Origin: Posidonia oceanica
Lineage: Eukaryota; Streptophyta; Magnoliopsida; Alismatales; Posidoniaceae
DNA: 64,000 nucleotides
Assembly: GCA_037176725.1 (NCBI GenBank)
Contig: JAZBRS010000059.1
Coordinates: forward strand, 13,751,001 to 13,815,000
Reading direction: 5' to 3'
In this document: one piece after another, positions 45,470-58,011 of the stretch
Layout of the letters: every line of letters begins with the position of its first letter
Numbering within the stretch: the first letter of the stretch is position 1
Notes under the pieces: generated by a model
Databases searched by the model: none
What the model saw: the letters and a program-made list of their open reading frames with translations, nothing else
What the model was told of the DNA's origin: nothing
Made by a program: the position numbers and the translations under genes

Positions 45470-47815
45470 AAAAAAAAAGGATTCATCTTCTCTTCTTCTG
45501 TGATCCCTTTCTTTTTTTAGGATTTGGTAGGGAACAAGGGGAAAAAACAGAGGAGATAGGAATGGGAGGGAGACATCTCAGACATGGGGAAAATAAAAAT
45601 GATCTTGTGTTTTTATCAAATTAACTATTATATATGCTATTACAATTTCATTAATTTTCTTTTCTTATGTTTTTTTCTTCTTCTTTTTACTTAGTTTGAT
45701 TTGAAAAAGTTGGTTTTTTTTAGGAGATTCCAAGTATTTGATAAATTAGACCCGTTTGGTTCAGATTATAGGTACTTAGATTTTTCCATAATTTGATATA
45801 ACTTGTAATCTGAACCAAATATGTTTGACATGATTAATTCTGTTCATAATCTAAATTGTGGTAGGTGCAAATTTATGTGTATTTTTAAAAAATCTCAAAA
45901 TCTAACATTAGTTGGATTCTAGAAATAATCTGTCAATTCTAAGACAAATTTATTTTTAACTTTTTTTTTACATTTACATAAAATAAAGTAATTTATTATA
46001 GAATTACTATTAAAAGTCTTATATCAAAACAAAATAATTCAAAATCTAGATTTTACACTAACCAACCAAACAAGATTTCGTTAGATGGTCTAAAGTATAA
46101 GAAAAATCAAGATAATCAACTCTCTCTAATTCCATGTCCATGATCTTGATTTTGAATATTCTTAGGTAAAAATATCTCGCCCAAACACACCATTAGTATA
46201 TGCACCATTATGTTATCTATATGCAAATAAAAGAATAAGAAGAAGTTGATGTTTAAGTAATTAAAAGAAGAAGAAGAAGTTGATGATTTTGAATATGCTC
46301 AGGTAAAAATATCTCGCCCAAACACACCCTTAGTATATGCACCATTATGTTATTTATATGTAAATAAAAGATAGTTTATTCTTTACAAATTCTTACTACA
46401 GTCTATTTTATTTCCTTTATTATCTACGCCTTGTTTGAAACAACATTTTGAATTACACTTTTTATTGAAAAGCATTTTTTAAGTAATTCCAAACGGATCC
46501 AAAGTCTTTTAAAAAAAGCTGTGATCTGTTTTTCTATATTTTAAATTAAAAAAACTATTAATAGAAAAACTATAATATATAATTTTTGATAAAAAATTAG
46601 TTTTTGATTAAAAATTGTATTTTTAAAAGTTCCAAATGGGACCTCAGTAATGGATTGAAAAATAATCACTTTGATGTTATATTTTTTTTGTGTAAGTTTT
46701 GTATGTTCCATCTTCCATACTTTTGACCTTACATAAGTTAAAAAAGCTTTGGATTTCGAAAGTAGAAAAAAAAAGAATATCTCTTCTAAGTTTGATAAAC
46801 CTCCTGTAAACTTTTTATTTAGGAGTAAAGATTGATGCAAATTTTATAATTATGAATATGTTGTGCATGTATAAACATGTATGTGTTGTGTACGTATGTC
46901 AAGAGCTATTTCTAAACCAAAATGATGTCAGAATTTGCATCACAAGAGCATGGAAAAAAGGGTTTGTTGGTTTTTATTTCGGACATCTAAAAACATTTTG
47001 ATATGATGGTGCCTCACCCAACTTAAAGAAGTATCAAAAGAGATAAAGGTGCTTCTTATAGATATCCCAACCATAAGAGACTTTCTTAAATAAAGTACTA
47101 CAACTACAAAATCACCATGATGTTATCTGTACGGATTTTCTAAAAAATGAAAAAATGTGTCATTTTGAGACGTGGGACAAGTCCAAAGAAGAGTATATTA
47201 AATATCTAGGGAGAAGCTCAAAGCAATAAATGAGAAAATAGACTTTGTAGCTACCAAAATTTTCTCAAACAGATCTAACCAGTAGACATGAGACGTATTT
47301 CATTCTAAACCAAGCCTTACCTTGGGCCAAATTTGTATTCACAATTTGAGATTGAAAGCAACCTACAAAGAGGATTTGTTTTTTGATTTGTTAAAACAGT
47401 GTATCAGCAACGTTATATCATTACTAACCACAGTAGAAAAATATTCTTCTCATTTCATGACAAGATAAAGGCCTTTACAATGCTGAGCATTGTGCCATGC
47501 GTGCTTGGCCGTCCGACGACTGTCAATATAAACTTAATTATAGTGACGATTTGTGTGATTTTCACAAGTGAAAAGCACATGCAAAAGCATTTCACAGTAA
47601 ATAATTACTGAAGAAAGTTGCGATCATTAATTAATATAGAATTTTGAAAAATAATTAAAGACTCTAAATATTTAAAACATTCAATATGTTATACTCAAAA
47701 AATTGTCCAGTTATCAATCTTTTATAATCTTCTTAAAAATCCTTGGAGGCAACTTTAGAACTTTATTTCCATTAAGAAATGAAAGCGTCATAAGCTCTTC
47801 TTCATGCATGGGACA
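45470..47815. other. AT-rich spacer with MITE-like fragments and a duplication
   Basis: No gene supported. A small fold-back at 45753-45828 pairs gtttggttcagattata with its inverted copy taatctgaaccaaat. A direct duplication of about 88 bp (46150-46241 and 46285-46371) shares ggtaaaaatatctcgcccaa and atgcaccattatgttat. A MITE-like stretch at about 46430-46640 has ends resembling ccttgtttgaaac and gttccaaatgggacc. Confidence 0.5.
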
Positions 47816-47819
47816 TATC

Positions 47820-50025
47820 TATATCAGGCCACCTACAACATATGTAATGAAAATCGGTATTAATAAAAATATTTCTATATGTTTAATTTTAATTAAAAAA
47901 ATCAATTGCTATTACCTTTGATCAGTACACAACTCAACGTTATCTGGATTCAGACCTAAAAACATTATTATTTGATCCTCAACCTGCAAAAAAAGTATCA
48001 TCTATTGTTACTTTTTCATACTAATAAAAAATTATCAAAGTCGAAATAATTGATTGTACTTATTGTTCTAGTTATAATTTTCTTAAAATGATCTGGTTCT
48101 ACTTTTCTTATTAACTTAGTTCCATGTTGAAGAAAAAATCAATTGCTATTACCTTTGCATTGGAAAAATTTTGTCTCCAGCCATAATCTACACCTTGTTC
48201 CAATTTTTAAAAAGTTAAAATAAGATATAAGTATTTATTTATTTTCTTACAAATCAACTTATTAATATTAGGTCATTACAAATTACCTTGTTTTATCTCT
48301 CACATTTTTTGGATTGGTGGATCCATAATAATCCTTAATCCTTGTTGATTTAGTAGAGGAAACATATAAAACCCCTATTACATAGTATATCAGTATATTA
48401 AGTATTAAATTCATTTATATATGTGTTACCATCAATTGAATATCAAAACACATACAATCGAACAAAACATAGCTTATTTGTGACTATTACTCTAGTTGAT
48501 GGATTATAGGTTTGAATCCCATTAGGTGTAGAAATTAAAAAAAAATCATTGTAACTCCTCGTCAAAAGTCTAGTAGGTACAAAAAACATTTTTTCTTGCA
48601 ATGGATTTGAATAAAGAATGATGATATTGGGGAATCATGCAATCCCATAATGTCAATTTCAAGTCGGAATCACTATACATTATAGAAGACAAATATCAAT
48701 AAAATTTAAATTAATTAAATAAAAAATAAATGTTTAATTACATACTTTACATCATCCAAAAAAACCAATCAAAAAAATTACTTACCTTACATTCTTGAGT
48801 ATGACATCACAACAATACATGTCATTTTCATTATTTTGAGGTGTAGTTGCGTTGATGTCACTAATGTTTAACAACCAAGCCAATAGTATATGTGACTGAA
48901 AATTCTATTTAACAACCATATAAAGTACAAATAATAATTTATTAAAAAATATAGTAAACCCAATATCTGGGATAGACGTAAGCACACCACTTTTTTCGGC
49001 ATCTTGCAGTTGATCAATTCTACAGAACAAAGAGAAAATTTGTATTATTCAAATATAAAAAATAAAATACAAATAATAATTTATTAAAAAATATACTAGT
49101 AGTTGCAATTTTATTGAATGGGTGTCACTTTTATGTTCTTCTTGTAGTTGATCGATCCTAAAAAATAGAGAAGGCGGTCCTTGCATTCTTTAAGTATAAA
49201 AATAAAGAAAAAATAATATCAATATTTATCGGATTAAATAAAAAAAGAAAGAGTTTAGCACTACAAAAGGAACAATATATTTTAAGAGCAAGAAGTCAAC
49301 ACCAAGTGTGTTTGTATAACCAAACATGTTCCTCGCAATATTATGATATCCACACAAAAAAACTACTTGATGGTGTTCATCTTCATCATGTATAACCTGA
49401 TCTACCAATGCATTATCAGGAATAAGTGCGTTATTTATGAAAAAACACAATCAATTATGTGGTAAAAAATAATTTTCTAAAAATTAATTTTGTAGTTTCA
49501 GTTATACCATGATTACCTGTCATATTTTGATACCCTCTTTGTTCAACGATCAAGTTTTGAATATCTTGAGGATCCCTTGCGAGTGCTGAAAAGGTAAGAT
49601 TACGAGTTATTAGTATACAAATTATATACAGTACTGAAAATCTTAAGTTAATAGTTAATAGTTACACACATGTTACCTGACATTATATCATTATCATTTA
49701 CTACATGGCTTTCATTATTATGTCATTGTAATAATAACTCTTGATCTAGCAATCATAGTTGGTTATTGAACAAAGTCCATCATAAGAGCTTAGGTTTGCC
49801 TTGTCCAACGTGCGTGATTCCCTTCTTCTGAGAGATGTAACATACATCGTCTTTTATTGGTACGACGCCTTTATCTTGTATCATCTACATCTACTAAGTT
49901 CGATTCTATCAACAAAATTGAGATTTCGAGATGTAGAAATCTTTTATACCCATATCCTGATCCTTGATTTTTGCTAATCTTTCACTACGTCGTGTTGCAG
50001 TTTCATTACATGGATCTTCATCCAT
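47820..50025 (-). pseudogene. Decayed multi-exon gene, possibly RPA/OB-fold related
   Basis: I do not recognise this gene with certainty. On the minus strand an ATG at 50025 opens MDEDPCNETATRRSERLAK and ends at a donor at 49950 in phase 1. Exon-like pieces 49745-49677 and 49585-49517 (69 nt each) keep that phase, but the first has an in-frame TGA. Further pieces near 48870-48790 (NDMYCCDVILKNV), 48710-48640 (DSDLKLTLWDCM), 48345-48285 (IKDYYGSTNPKNVRDK), 48180-48140 (YGWRQNFSNAK) and 47985-47935 (VEDQIIMFLGLNPDNVELC) have good splice signals. A final piece ends DIDMSHA. The DVI...LTLWD pattern resembles the OB-fold of replication protein A-like proteins. Stops and missing joins point to a pseudogene or a gene fragment. 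Confidence 0.35.
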
Positions 50026-50029
50026 TGCA

Positions 50030-51667
50030 TAAACGAATATATAGGTAAATTACAAAATTATAATAGTTTTTATAAAAAAATAATTTTTAACATTAACTTG
50101 TAAAAAATAAAGCATATTACTTCACTATGAAATATGGAAGAAAAACAATTAAACTGTTAAATGTTATTATTTTTTGAGTAAAACAAAAATTTGCACCGTA
50201 TTGAATTTCTGATTCCAATGTACATGTAACACTTCCCTTCACCATCCTCACTCCTCCCACCTCCCTTGATTTCTAGAGCGCCGAAGGCAAGCCACTTGTT
50301 GTGATGCGTAGAAGAAGAAGCCAACAACGGGAGAGGAACTCTTTGCTGTGTTGAAGAGGCACCGGCGACGTGGTGGCTGCTGGACTGCAGCGACGGTCTA
50401 CAACTGTTGGGTTGCAGCTGTCCGTCGACGGCGTGATGGTGGAGAAGACGCCATTCGCGTGGTTGACGTGGTGTGTGTGGTTACGCATATGTGACGTAAA
50501 ATTTGTAAATTGTTAGAAAACTTATCAGCAATGTTGGATTCAACAAAGTTTGTTAAGATATTCATCATGTAAATACTGTAAAAATTTAAGATGATAAAAA
50601 TAATCTATTAATAATTAAAAATTAAAAAATTAACTTTTTATTATTGATGACAATACTCTTTTTCTAGGTATCATATTTTAGAATCGTTCATGACTGTTTT
50701 AATATAGATAGATGCATGTGAATGTCTACTAAAAGTCAATCTTCTTGTATTGAGTTAATTCATGAGTCAAATCTCACGTAACACCCATGTTTATGTCAGC
50801 CAACTCATTCAATTACACATCATTGCGAAAACTCTGACTATACACATGTATATATTTTTTAATACCTAGAAACTCCTCTCTTCGTCAAAGTTGGCAATCA
50901 TTAGCTGAAGGATGAAACCCCGAGATTATATTTATACCCGTCTATATAATATATCACTAGCTAAATAAGGATTAGGAGATTCGATCCTGAAGTTCAAAGA
51001 GATCTAAGTCTTAACTCATATTATAAAATTCATATAATGAATCTTAACACTTGTTTATTCAACCAAAAATACTAGTTGAAAGAGTCAAAAGCTCAACAAC
51101 TATAAATAATAGTAAACTGGATCCCACCACATCAAGAATGTGGGAGTCTGCAAGAGCAACATCTTGGTTGTTGACTTGAAGGAGATAGCGATACCGATGT
51201 TTGTTATGTTTAGGATATTTTATGGCCATAATTTTGTTTTAAACAGCACGGCAACTCCTTGAATGGTATCTAGGCAGTGGTAGATGGAAATGAGTACTTG
51301 GCATTCTAGTAGTCATGTAATTCTAACATTAATAAAACAGGTTAGAAATGTCGTTTGGTCCAAGCAAGCAGCCAACATGGTTGCTTCACAATATTTCTTT
51401 TATAATTTTGTTTAAAATTTATAAGCTTACAGATTGAATTAGTAGATTATAAGGTACATATCATTAAAATTTTATGTCAATCCAATTAAAATAGTCAATT
51501 CATCTAAAAGTCTCAAAATCTCTAACTTTTGGTAATTTTCATCCGGTAAATTCTAATAAATTAAGACATGATATAGAATATGAAACGCTGGATGGTGGTG
51601 TATGTAGATTTTGAAATTTTCTAATAATAAAATAAAATAAAAAAGAGACTATGACGTAGTCATGTTA
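50030..51667. other. Spacer; GC-richer patch at 50240-50500
   Basis: No gene supported. The patch 50240-50500 is GC-rich against AT-rich surroundings and could be the leader or promoter of the decayed minus-strand gene. The 71-aa frame in it has no recognisable features. Confidence 0.45.
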
Positions 51668-51675
51668 GTTACTCG

Positions 51676-53018
51676 TAGGACTGTAAGTAGGTCAGCAGGT
51701 ATCATTAGTTAACTTGACCTAATTCGACCCATTAGGAACAGATTAAGGTAGAGATTTTGTATATCTGTTGACCTGTTAATTCGTCACTCGCTAATCCATC
51801 AATTTAATGGGTAAGGATTCGGGTAGTATGCTATGAGTAACCCATTAACTCGTTAACATTAGAGTAAATCAGTAAATTTACACAAACCCTAACTCCTTAA
51901 CATAAATATATAATAACATCTAATTCCCTAAGCAGTAAACATTCTCATTCAGTCTTCTTCAACCAACCTTAAATCCCATCCACCTCTCTTCGAGCTCATC
52001 TCCTCCTCCTTCCTTCTCCATCTGCCTCTCTTCGAACTCATCTCCTCCTTCTTCATCATGCCATCCACCGTCACCATCAAGCTCGTCTCCTCCTCCTTCT
52101 CCAGCTCTCCTTGACATCACCATCCACCGTCGAGGTGACTTCCATTGTCACCGTCGTCCTCGCCGTCGCCGTGGATCAATGTTTGTCGTAACTACATTGA
52201 GCCGACGATGACAAGGTGGTGCATGGCAGGAGGGGGCTTCGAGGTGGAGGGTTGGTGAGGAGGGGCAGGGGCATGGTGGGGAGGGGAAGAGTAGGATGTG
52301 GAGGATCAGTCTTGCCGAAAGTGGTTGGTCTCTGCTCTTTGGATGAGCATGAGCTAATAGTCCTGTTGTCTCTGTTATTCTCTGTTTTTTTTTTCCTCTT
52401 TTTCCTTTTGCCTTTTTATTTTGGTTACTAGCTTCTGCTTGTTTTGTTAAAGTGAAGAAGAAGAGATTTTGTTTGTGTTGGATCAAAACACATTAACTCT
52501 GTGAATTTTATTATTGAGTTTCATCTAATGCTGTAATTAATGATGTGGAATTTGTTTTTTTTTTCATTGATAATAAGGGCTTTGGCTATTGGTAATGGTG
52601 TGAGATTGTGATGATGAACTGAGGAGGAGAAAGGATTCTCATGGATGCAAGAAGAAATCATCATTATGGTTTTTGAGGACCGTACAAGTGCAAATTATTG
52701 TTCAACCAAGAAATAGCTAAGATCAAGTACTCAAGGTGAACGAACCACTTCTGATATAAACATTGTAAATCTTAACAACAAAAGCCCATAAAATGATATT
52801 AGTTTAGATTTAACAAAAAAAAAAAAAAAACTCACCCATTTCACCTGCTAATCCTATCCACCACTTGTTATCCTAATAAGTAATTGGCAGGGTAGCGGTC
52901 AAAATTTTTTAAAATAGACATTCACCCGACTTGTTACTTGTTAAGAAAGAACAGATTAGAATTCAAGTAGACTAAAACCCAACTCAATCCGATTCAATCT
53001 GAGCCGTTTACACCCCAA
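51676..53018. mobile_element. hAT-like non-autonomous element, 1343 bp
   Basis: Ends are TAGGACTGTAAGTAGGTCAG on the left and, in reverse complement, TTGGGGTGTAAACGGCTCAG on the right. Flanking 8-mers gttactcg (51668-51675) and gctacttg (53019-53026) differ at two positions, both C/T, consistent with an aged hAT target duplication. The subterminal parts are rich in acccatt/aatgggt words. The interior (about 51930-52480) has a different, CT-rich then G-rich composition that looks transcribed. It contains a weak plus-strand frame (52216-52431) and no transposase. Confidence 0.65.
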
Positions 53019-53026
53019 GCTACTTG

Positions 53027-55143
53027 TGCCAAGCAACCTTCTTCTTCAATTAATAACAAGTCAAAGTTTGTTAGCTACGAAGTGTGTGACGATAAAATAA
53101 GTTGTCGCTGGATATCATGTAATCTAGTAAGTCAAAGCTAAGAAGATTAACAAAACTAGAGTTGGTACTCCAGTAACGCAGAAGACATGTCATTGATTAG
53201 ATGTCATTTCAAGCTTATCTCATCATCTTTCAAGTCGAACATTGAGCAACTTAAAAAATGAGGATACTGCCAGAACTTGAAGTTAATTTGAATAGTTTTG
53301 CTATGGAAACGAACTGATAATTTCAAACTAGCATAACTCCATGTTATCTGTGACTAGGATGGAAGAATTGTATGAATAATGAGAACAATCCAACAACCAC
53401 AAGGATTATCCAAAGGGTCTAAACGTCTTCGCAATTTTTTTTAGATAAAAAGAATGAGATGTGAATTTGCATGTGAACTCATTCTTGGACTAGAAAAGAA
53501 TATGCAATCAACAAGAATACACAGTAATCAAATTAAGTGTTTTCGAAAATATGTATAAGAAGTTCACACGTGTATTAAAAAACGATCGCGAGTTCAACAA
53601 AGAGTCCACATATATAATATCCCGTGACTCTTTTAGATCGCAAGAGTTTGTGTTAATTACTAGCTAGTGCTTTTAATTACAACCACGTCTGTGGATGTAC
53701 CACGACCATTAGTGCTTTTAAGTGGTTTCTTAGGAAAATTAAGCTGTAGTGTTGCATTCAAATCAAAACTTTGTAGTGCAAATAATATGAAGATAAAAAA
53801 TTAGTTTCAGAATACCAATCTATGTTCCAATCAAAACTTTGCGTTCCAATATTTTTTTGTTGCTTAGACTTTGCGTTCCAATATTCTCAATGGCATCTTT
53901 GTTACCTTCTCCGAAATGTTCATTTGAACCCGTCCAAGCAGGGCTGTAGGAGTGTACCCCAACATGGCACATGCATGCAATGGGACCGTCAAGATACAGC
54001 GCGGGAATCGAGATAGATTTCTGATTACACCATTGCACGTGGGCCACGTGCATGTGCCTCCATTTGGGCGGGACGATCCATCATGAAACCCAAGTGGATG
54101 CAGCTGCTGACACATGCATGAGTTTGGACCATGGTGTTTGGATACTTATGTACAGATGTATCTGCAGTCTCCTTACCACAATGCATGTGTCTGGGTTTCA
54201 TCTGCTGCAACCACACGAGCTTCCTGTCATGTTGTTGTAACCCCTTTTGGTAGCTGCTGTTGGCAAACGAAAAGTTGGATGAGATGGATCACACATGCCA
54301 CTGCATGTTTTTGTTCAGAATCTTTGTGTTTTTGCTTTCCGGCTTCCAGACAGTCAAGGGTTAAATTGGCCGGCATGTTCACAACGGTGATTTCTGAGCT
54401 CTGAGCTTCATGCATGCGTCTTGTACGTGGGGCCTCAGCTTGTCTCGATGATGATCTTCCAACATTGCAAGTGTTCGAATGCGTATGTGTGTGTGTTATC
54501 GAGTTGTCATCTTGCTCTTGTAAAGGTCCTGATTCGATTGTATTTAAATGGCTTAGCTTTTGACATGGTTTTTCTTTTCTTTACGTATGTTCGTTGTTAA
54601 AGCTGCACGCTTGCTACTGCTGTGCTTTTAGCTGGTGGTGATCTTTGACTTGCAAAAGGTTTTGGGTGTGCAAAATTGTCATCGGTACATATGGAGTGAG
54701 CGTATGCAAACACGTACAGAGATGCCATGCAAGGGCATGGTATAAGTCATGCATACGCGACTCGTTTTTAATTTGTTTGCAGTGTTATGCTAGATGAGGT
54801 TAAGAGACCAATAAATTAACACTTCATTTCAGACAACCTAGTCATGTTCTTCCTCATTCATCTATAAAAACCTTTAAGACGGAGATAGATTATTCTTCGT
54901 CAAGAATCAAGATTTACACGCTTGATTTTGTTTTTTTTTTTTAAATTTCCTAATGTCTCATAACAATGTTACCACTAATTGATCTAACTAATGGGTCTAC
55001 AAAACAGCTGCGATGTGAATATCCTCAAAGTCTGGAAGACTGAAGTAGTAGAGTTGTTAATCTAAGGTAGCGTTTGAACGGAGAGACTTCAGATTCTTTG
55101 ATTAAAAAGTAATACATGTCAAGGAAGTCGATCAATTTCTATG
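53027..55143. other. Spacer, no gene supported
   Basis: Overlapping short frames on both strands between 53820 and 54415 show no family features and no splice series. The stretch 53870-54480 is GC-richer and full of atgcatg/catgcatg words (RY-like elements), so it may be regulatory DNA or a non-coding transcript. Confidence 0.4.
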
Positions 55144-56012
55144 GTAGCGTTTGATATGTTGGAATAGGGACTGAAATTGAATAAAAAAAATTTTATTTCA
55201 ATGTTTGATACACAAAAAGACCTAAAATAGCTATAGAAATGGGATTCCATTAGAAATCAATTACATCTCTCCTCTTAAAAAAATCCGACGCATGTTTTCA
55301 CATTTTCACTTTGCAAAATCCGATGCCATCTCCCTCCTCCGCCCCTTCCCTGTTGAAGTCTCAGCCTTCTCCTCCGCAGCTCTCCCTCCTCATCCACGGC
55401 CTCCCTCCTCCTCCGCAGCCCTCCCTCTTCCCTCCCTCCTCATCCGCGGCCTCCCTCCTCCTCCGCAGCCCTCCCTCTTCCTCCGCAGCCTCCCTCCTCC
55501 TCAGGTATTTTTTTTCGAATTTTTTTTGGATCTTCTTTACCTTTTTTTTTTGGTCTTCTTTTCCAGTAAAAATATATTCACAGTGCAACTACTTGTTCAA
55601 TGTCATACAATGTTATAAATTCTATTAAAAATATAAATTCTTATACAAAAATATTCAATGTAATTTATATTTTGGTGACATTTGTTGATATTTTTCAATT
55701 TATTTTGAAACTAGTAAATTTTAGTAACATTTGTTGATGTTTTTTGGTAGATTAATGTCATGAATAAATATGAATTTGTCATTTTTATTCTACTTGTATG
55801 GAAAAAAAATATTTTAATTTTTTCTTCTTCAGATTGACAAGATATTTTTATTAATATGTAGTTGTTAATTTTTCAAATTTTGTATCTCCATTCTGATTCT
55901 GTTCTTATGTACCAAACAGTGGAAATGAATTGTCTGCCAATTCCACTCTACAATTCTATTACATACCATTCTATTCCATTCTTATCTATTATCAATTCAG
56001 TGTACCAAATAC
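55144..56012. mobile_element. Possible MITE-like element with CT-rich core
   Basis: The left end reads gtagcgtttgatatgttgga. The right end in reverse complement reads gtatttggtacactgaattg. The facing copies and the ccattctattccatt-type text near the right end, with ggaatagggactgaaatt on the left, resemble common plant MITEs with tttggta ends. No clean target duplication was found, so this is tentative. Confidence 0.35.
55361..55505 (+). repeat. CT-rich minisatellite
   Basis: About eight degenerate units of 15-20 bp built from ctccctcctcctccgcagc and variants (tcatccgcggcctccctcc, cctccctcttcc). The frames crossing it translate to low-complexity Pro/Ser text and are not considered genes. Confidence 0.75.
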
Positions 56013-57840
56013 ATCATAAGAAGGTTCATAGTCAAAATTCTCGTCGTTCTCCTTTTTTTTCTTTATTTTTTGATGACGATCGAGGAACTCTTATCCCATC
56101 TCCCACCGAGGCAGATAATTATATGATTGTGAAGGATAAACCCCGTGTGATACAAGCAGCCAACACATTTTATACAACATATAAGATTTGTGTTTGACAA
56201 GTAATATCCACGTGGATGGAAAACCCCAATTTTGATTCAAACTTTGGAAGTCTTGTGGCGAGAAGTTGATCTCACGATATCCAACTCCAATGAGAATGAC
56301 GTACTCCATCAACTGCAACTAATCTAGATGCTTCCGCACAAATATTCGAGAAGAAACTATGGATTTTGTCTAATCTCGAAATGATCATTAATGCTCCCTT
56401 AAGTAGGCACTCAAATGTCATCAATTAATCTATTGCTCATCTGTTGTAAGTTTCTTTACTTTCTTGTGAAGCAAAAGGTTGATCTCACAAGTGTTAGCTC
56501 CGGTGAAAATTATGGCCACCGATGCACAACAGACAACGGGTGGTGTATTCTTCTTGACATCTAACCTCAACATGATCCTTGCACATCACTTCTTTCAGAT
56601 TCAGACGATTACTGCTTTAGTGACAAGTGTTATTGATAGCAACAAAAAGATTAATTGTAGAAGTTTCATTAGCAAAAGTACTTGTTCGTAGGTCCGTAAC
56701 TACTCGTTGTTTGGACCTGGAAATTTGGGTCGGCCCAGTTCGAACCTGATAGGGCCGAGGGTTAGGAATTTTCTTCTGTAGCTTTGTGGTCTAGTACGAT
56801 CCGGTTTGAGCCCAAGGATGGTCTGACCTAGGCCATTTTTATTGCCCGGTTTAGGCTCGAGATAGGTCTTAAATAAAAATATGTAATTTTAAATTTAAAT
56901 ATTAATTTTGTTACAATTATTATTTTATAATGTATTTTATGTATATAAAAACGTGATAGTTAAAAACTATACATCCACATTAAAGAAACGGACGTTTACT
57001 CTATAAAAATAAATATCTTTTTTTTACACATTGCATTCTATCTAAGAAATCGACGTCTGTTTTACAAAAGTGGACGTCTATTTTTGTTAATGTACATCTA
57101 TTTTTGTTAGTGGGCATCCACTTTTGACATTTTATAATTTTTTAAACATTAATAAATCAATAATTAAGACTAGTCTGAAATCAAACTTGGTGCCGACCTA
57201 GTCTGAAATAAATAGGATCGTAGGTCGTGCTAGGGATAGGAAATTTCTAATTCTAATTTGGCCCATCATGATCCAAAATGAATCAGGATTGGATTGACCT
57301 GACTTGAAATAGCGTCGAGCCTTAAGCCTTATCCGATTTTCATGTCTACAGTTATTGACCATTTCACTATGAACTCTAAAAGAAAGCCTTGTGGATATAA
57401 ATGTACCAGTGAAGGTGTGATGTTTGTTGATGTTGAGGGAAACCATGAGTTGAGTCTGGAGGAGATATATACATGAATTAAGTGAATTTCAACTTCGGGG
57501 AATATCAATGTCGATGGGGAGCTTCTAAGCCAATTTTGACGAATCTATGGTGTTATTTTATAAAATTTTAATTATCTATTAATAATTAAAAATATTTATT
57601 TGTACTTGCAAATTCTACCATTCATACAAACGTTTTGAATGAACGATTGTGATTGAAACTTGACATGACGTGACGAACAAACCTGAGTCAACCTTGATCA
57701 TCTCATCATGCCTCTCTATTATTTATTTATTTTTTCTCAGACATGCCTCTGGATTGCTCCATGCTTAGCACAAATGTACCAAAATTGACCACAAAAACAT
57801 CCCAACAAAGACGAAGAAGAAGAAAAGGTCGGCACTTCCA
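56013..57840. other. Spacer before the syntaxin gene
   Basis: No gene supported. Short frames at 55862-56197 and 56479-56691 have no recognisable features. A hAT-like relic is listed separately. Confidence 0.45.
56714..57352. mobile_element. hAT-like relic, about 640 bp, tentative
   Basis: The left end has tggacctggaaatttgggtcgg. The right end in reverse complement has tagacatgaaaatcggataa, resembling the ends of the intact hAT at 2726-5784 (tagacatgtaaatcgg). GC-richer subterminal parts contain ggcccag, gggccgagg and gggccaaatt words around an AT-rich core. Flanking 8-mers match only partly. Confidence 0.4.
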
Positions 57841-57846
57841 TTTTAT

Positions 57847-57854
57847 TTATATAT
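57847..57854 (+). promoter_or_regulatory. TATA box of the syntaxin gene
   Basis: The plus strand reads ttatatatt, about 160 bp before the start codon. A transcript start near 57880 would give a leader of about 130 nt, which is pyrimidine-rich as expected. Confidence 0.5.
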
Positions 57855-58011
57855 TCAATTCTCTCTGAAAATTCCAGAACGTTTTCCCCACGCGTCATTT
57901 CTCAACCCTACAACCCTAAACCACCCCTTCCTCCCTTCCTCCAGCTCGACCCCCTCGCCCCCTTTACCCAAACCCTAATCCCCAAATTCCGACCCCTCGA
58001 CTTGCGAGAGT

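Noticed and set aside
45228..45486. Minus-strand frames of 71-79 aa with long Gly runs
   Set aside because: The Gly run is the translation of the C19 homopolymer, and the rest is leader-like CT-rich DNA.
52148..52486. 112-aa minus-strand frame and the facing 71-aa plus-strand frame
   Set aside because: Low-complexity Pro/Arg or Gly/Arg text inside a hAT-like element, with no domain and no splice context.
53820..54415. Several overlapping frames of 60-96 aa on both strands
   Set aside because: No domain, signal peptide or splice series, and they overlap in all frames as GC-richer DNA does by chance.
55292..55628. 108- and 105-aa frames rich in Pro and Ser, and an Arg/Glu-rich frame on the other strand
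   Set aside because: Direct translations of the CT-rich minisatellite. Periodic DNA explains them.
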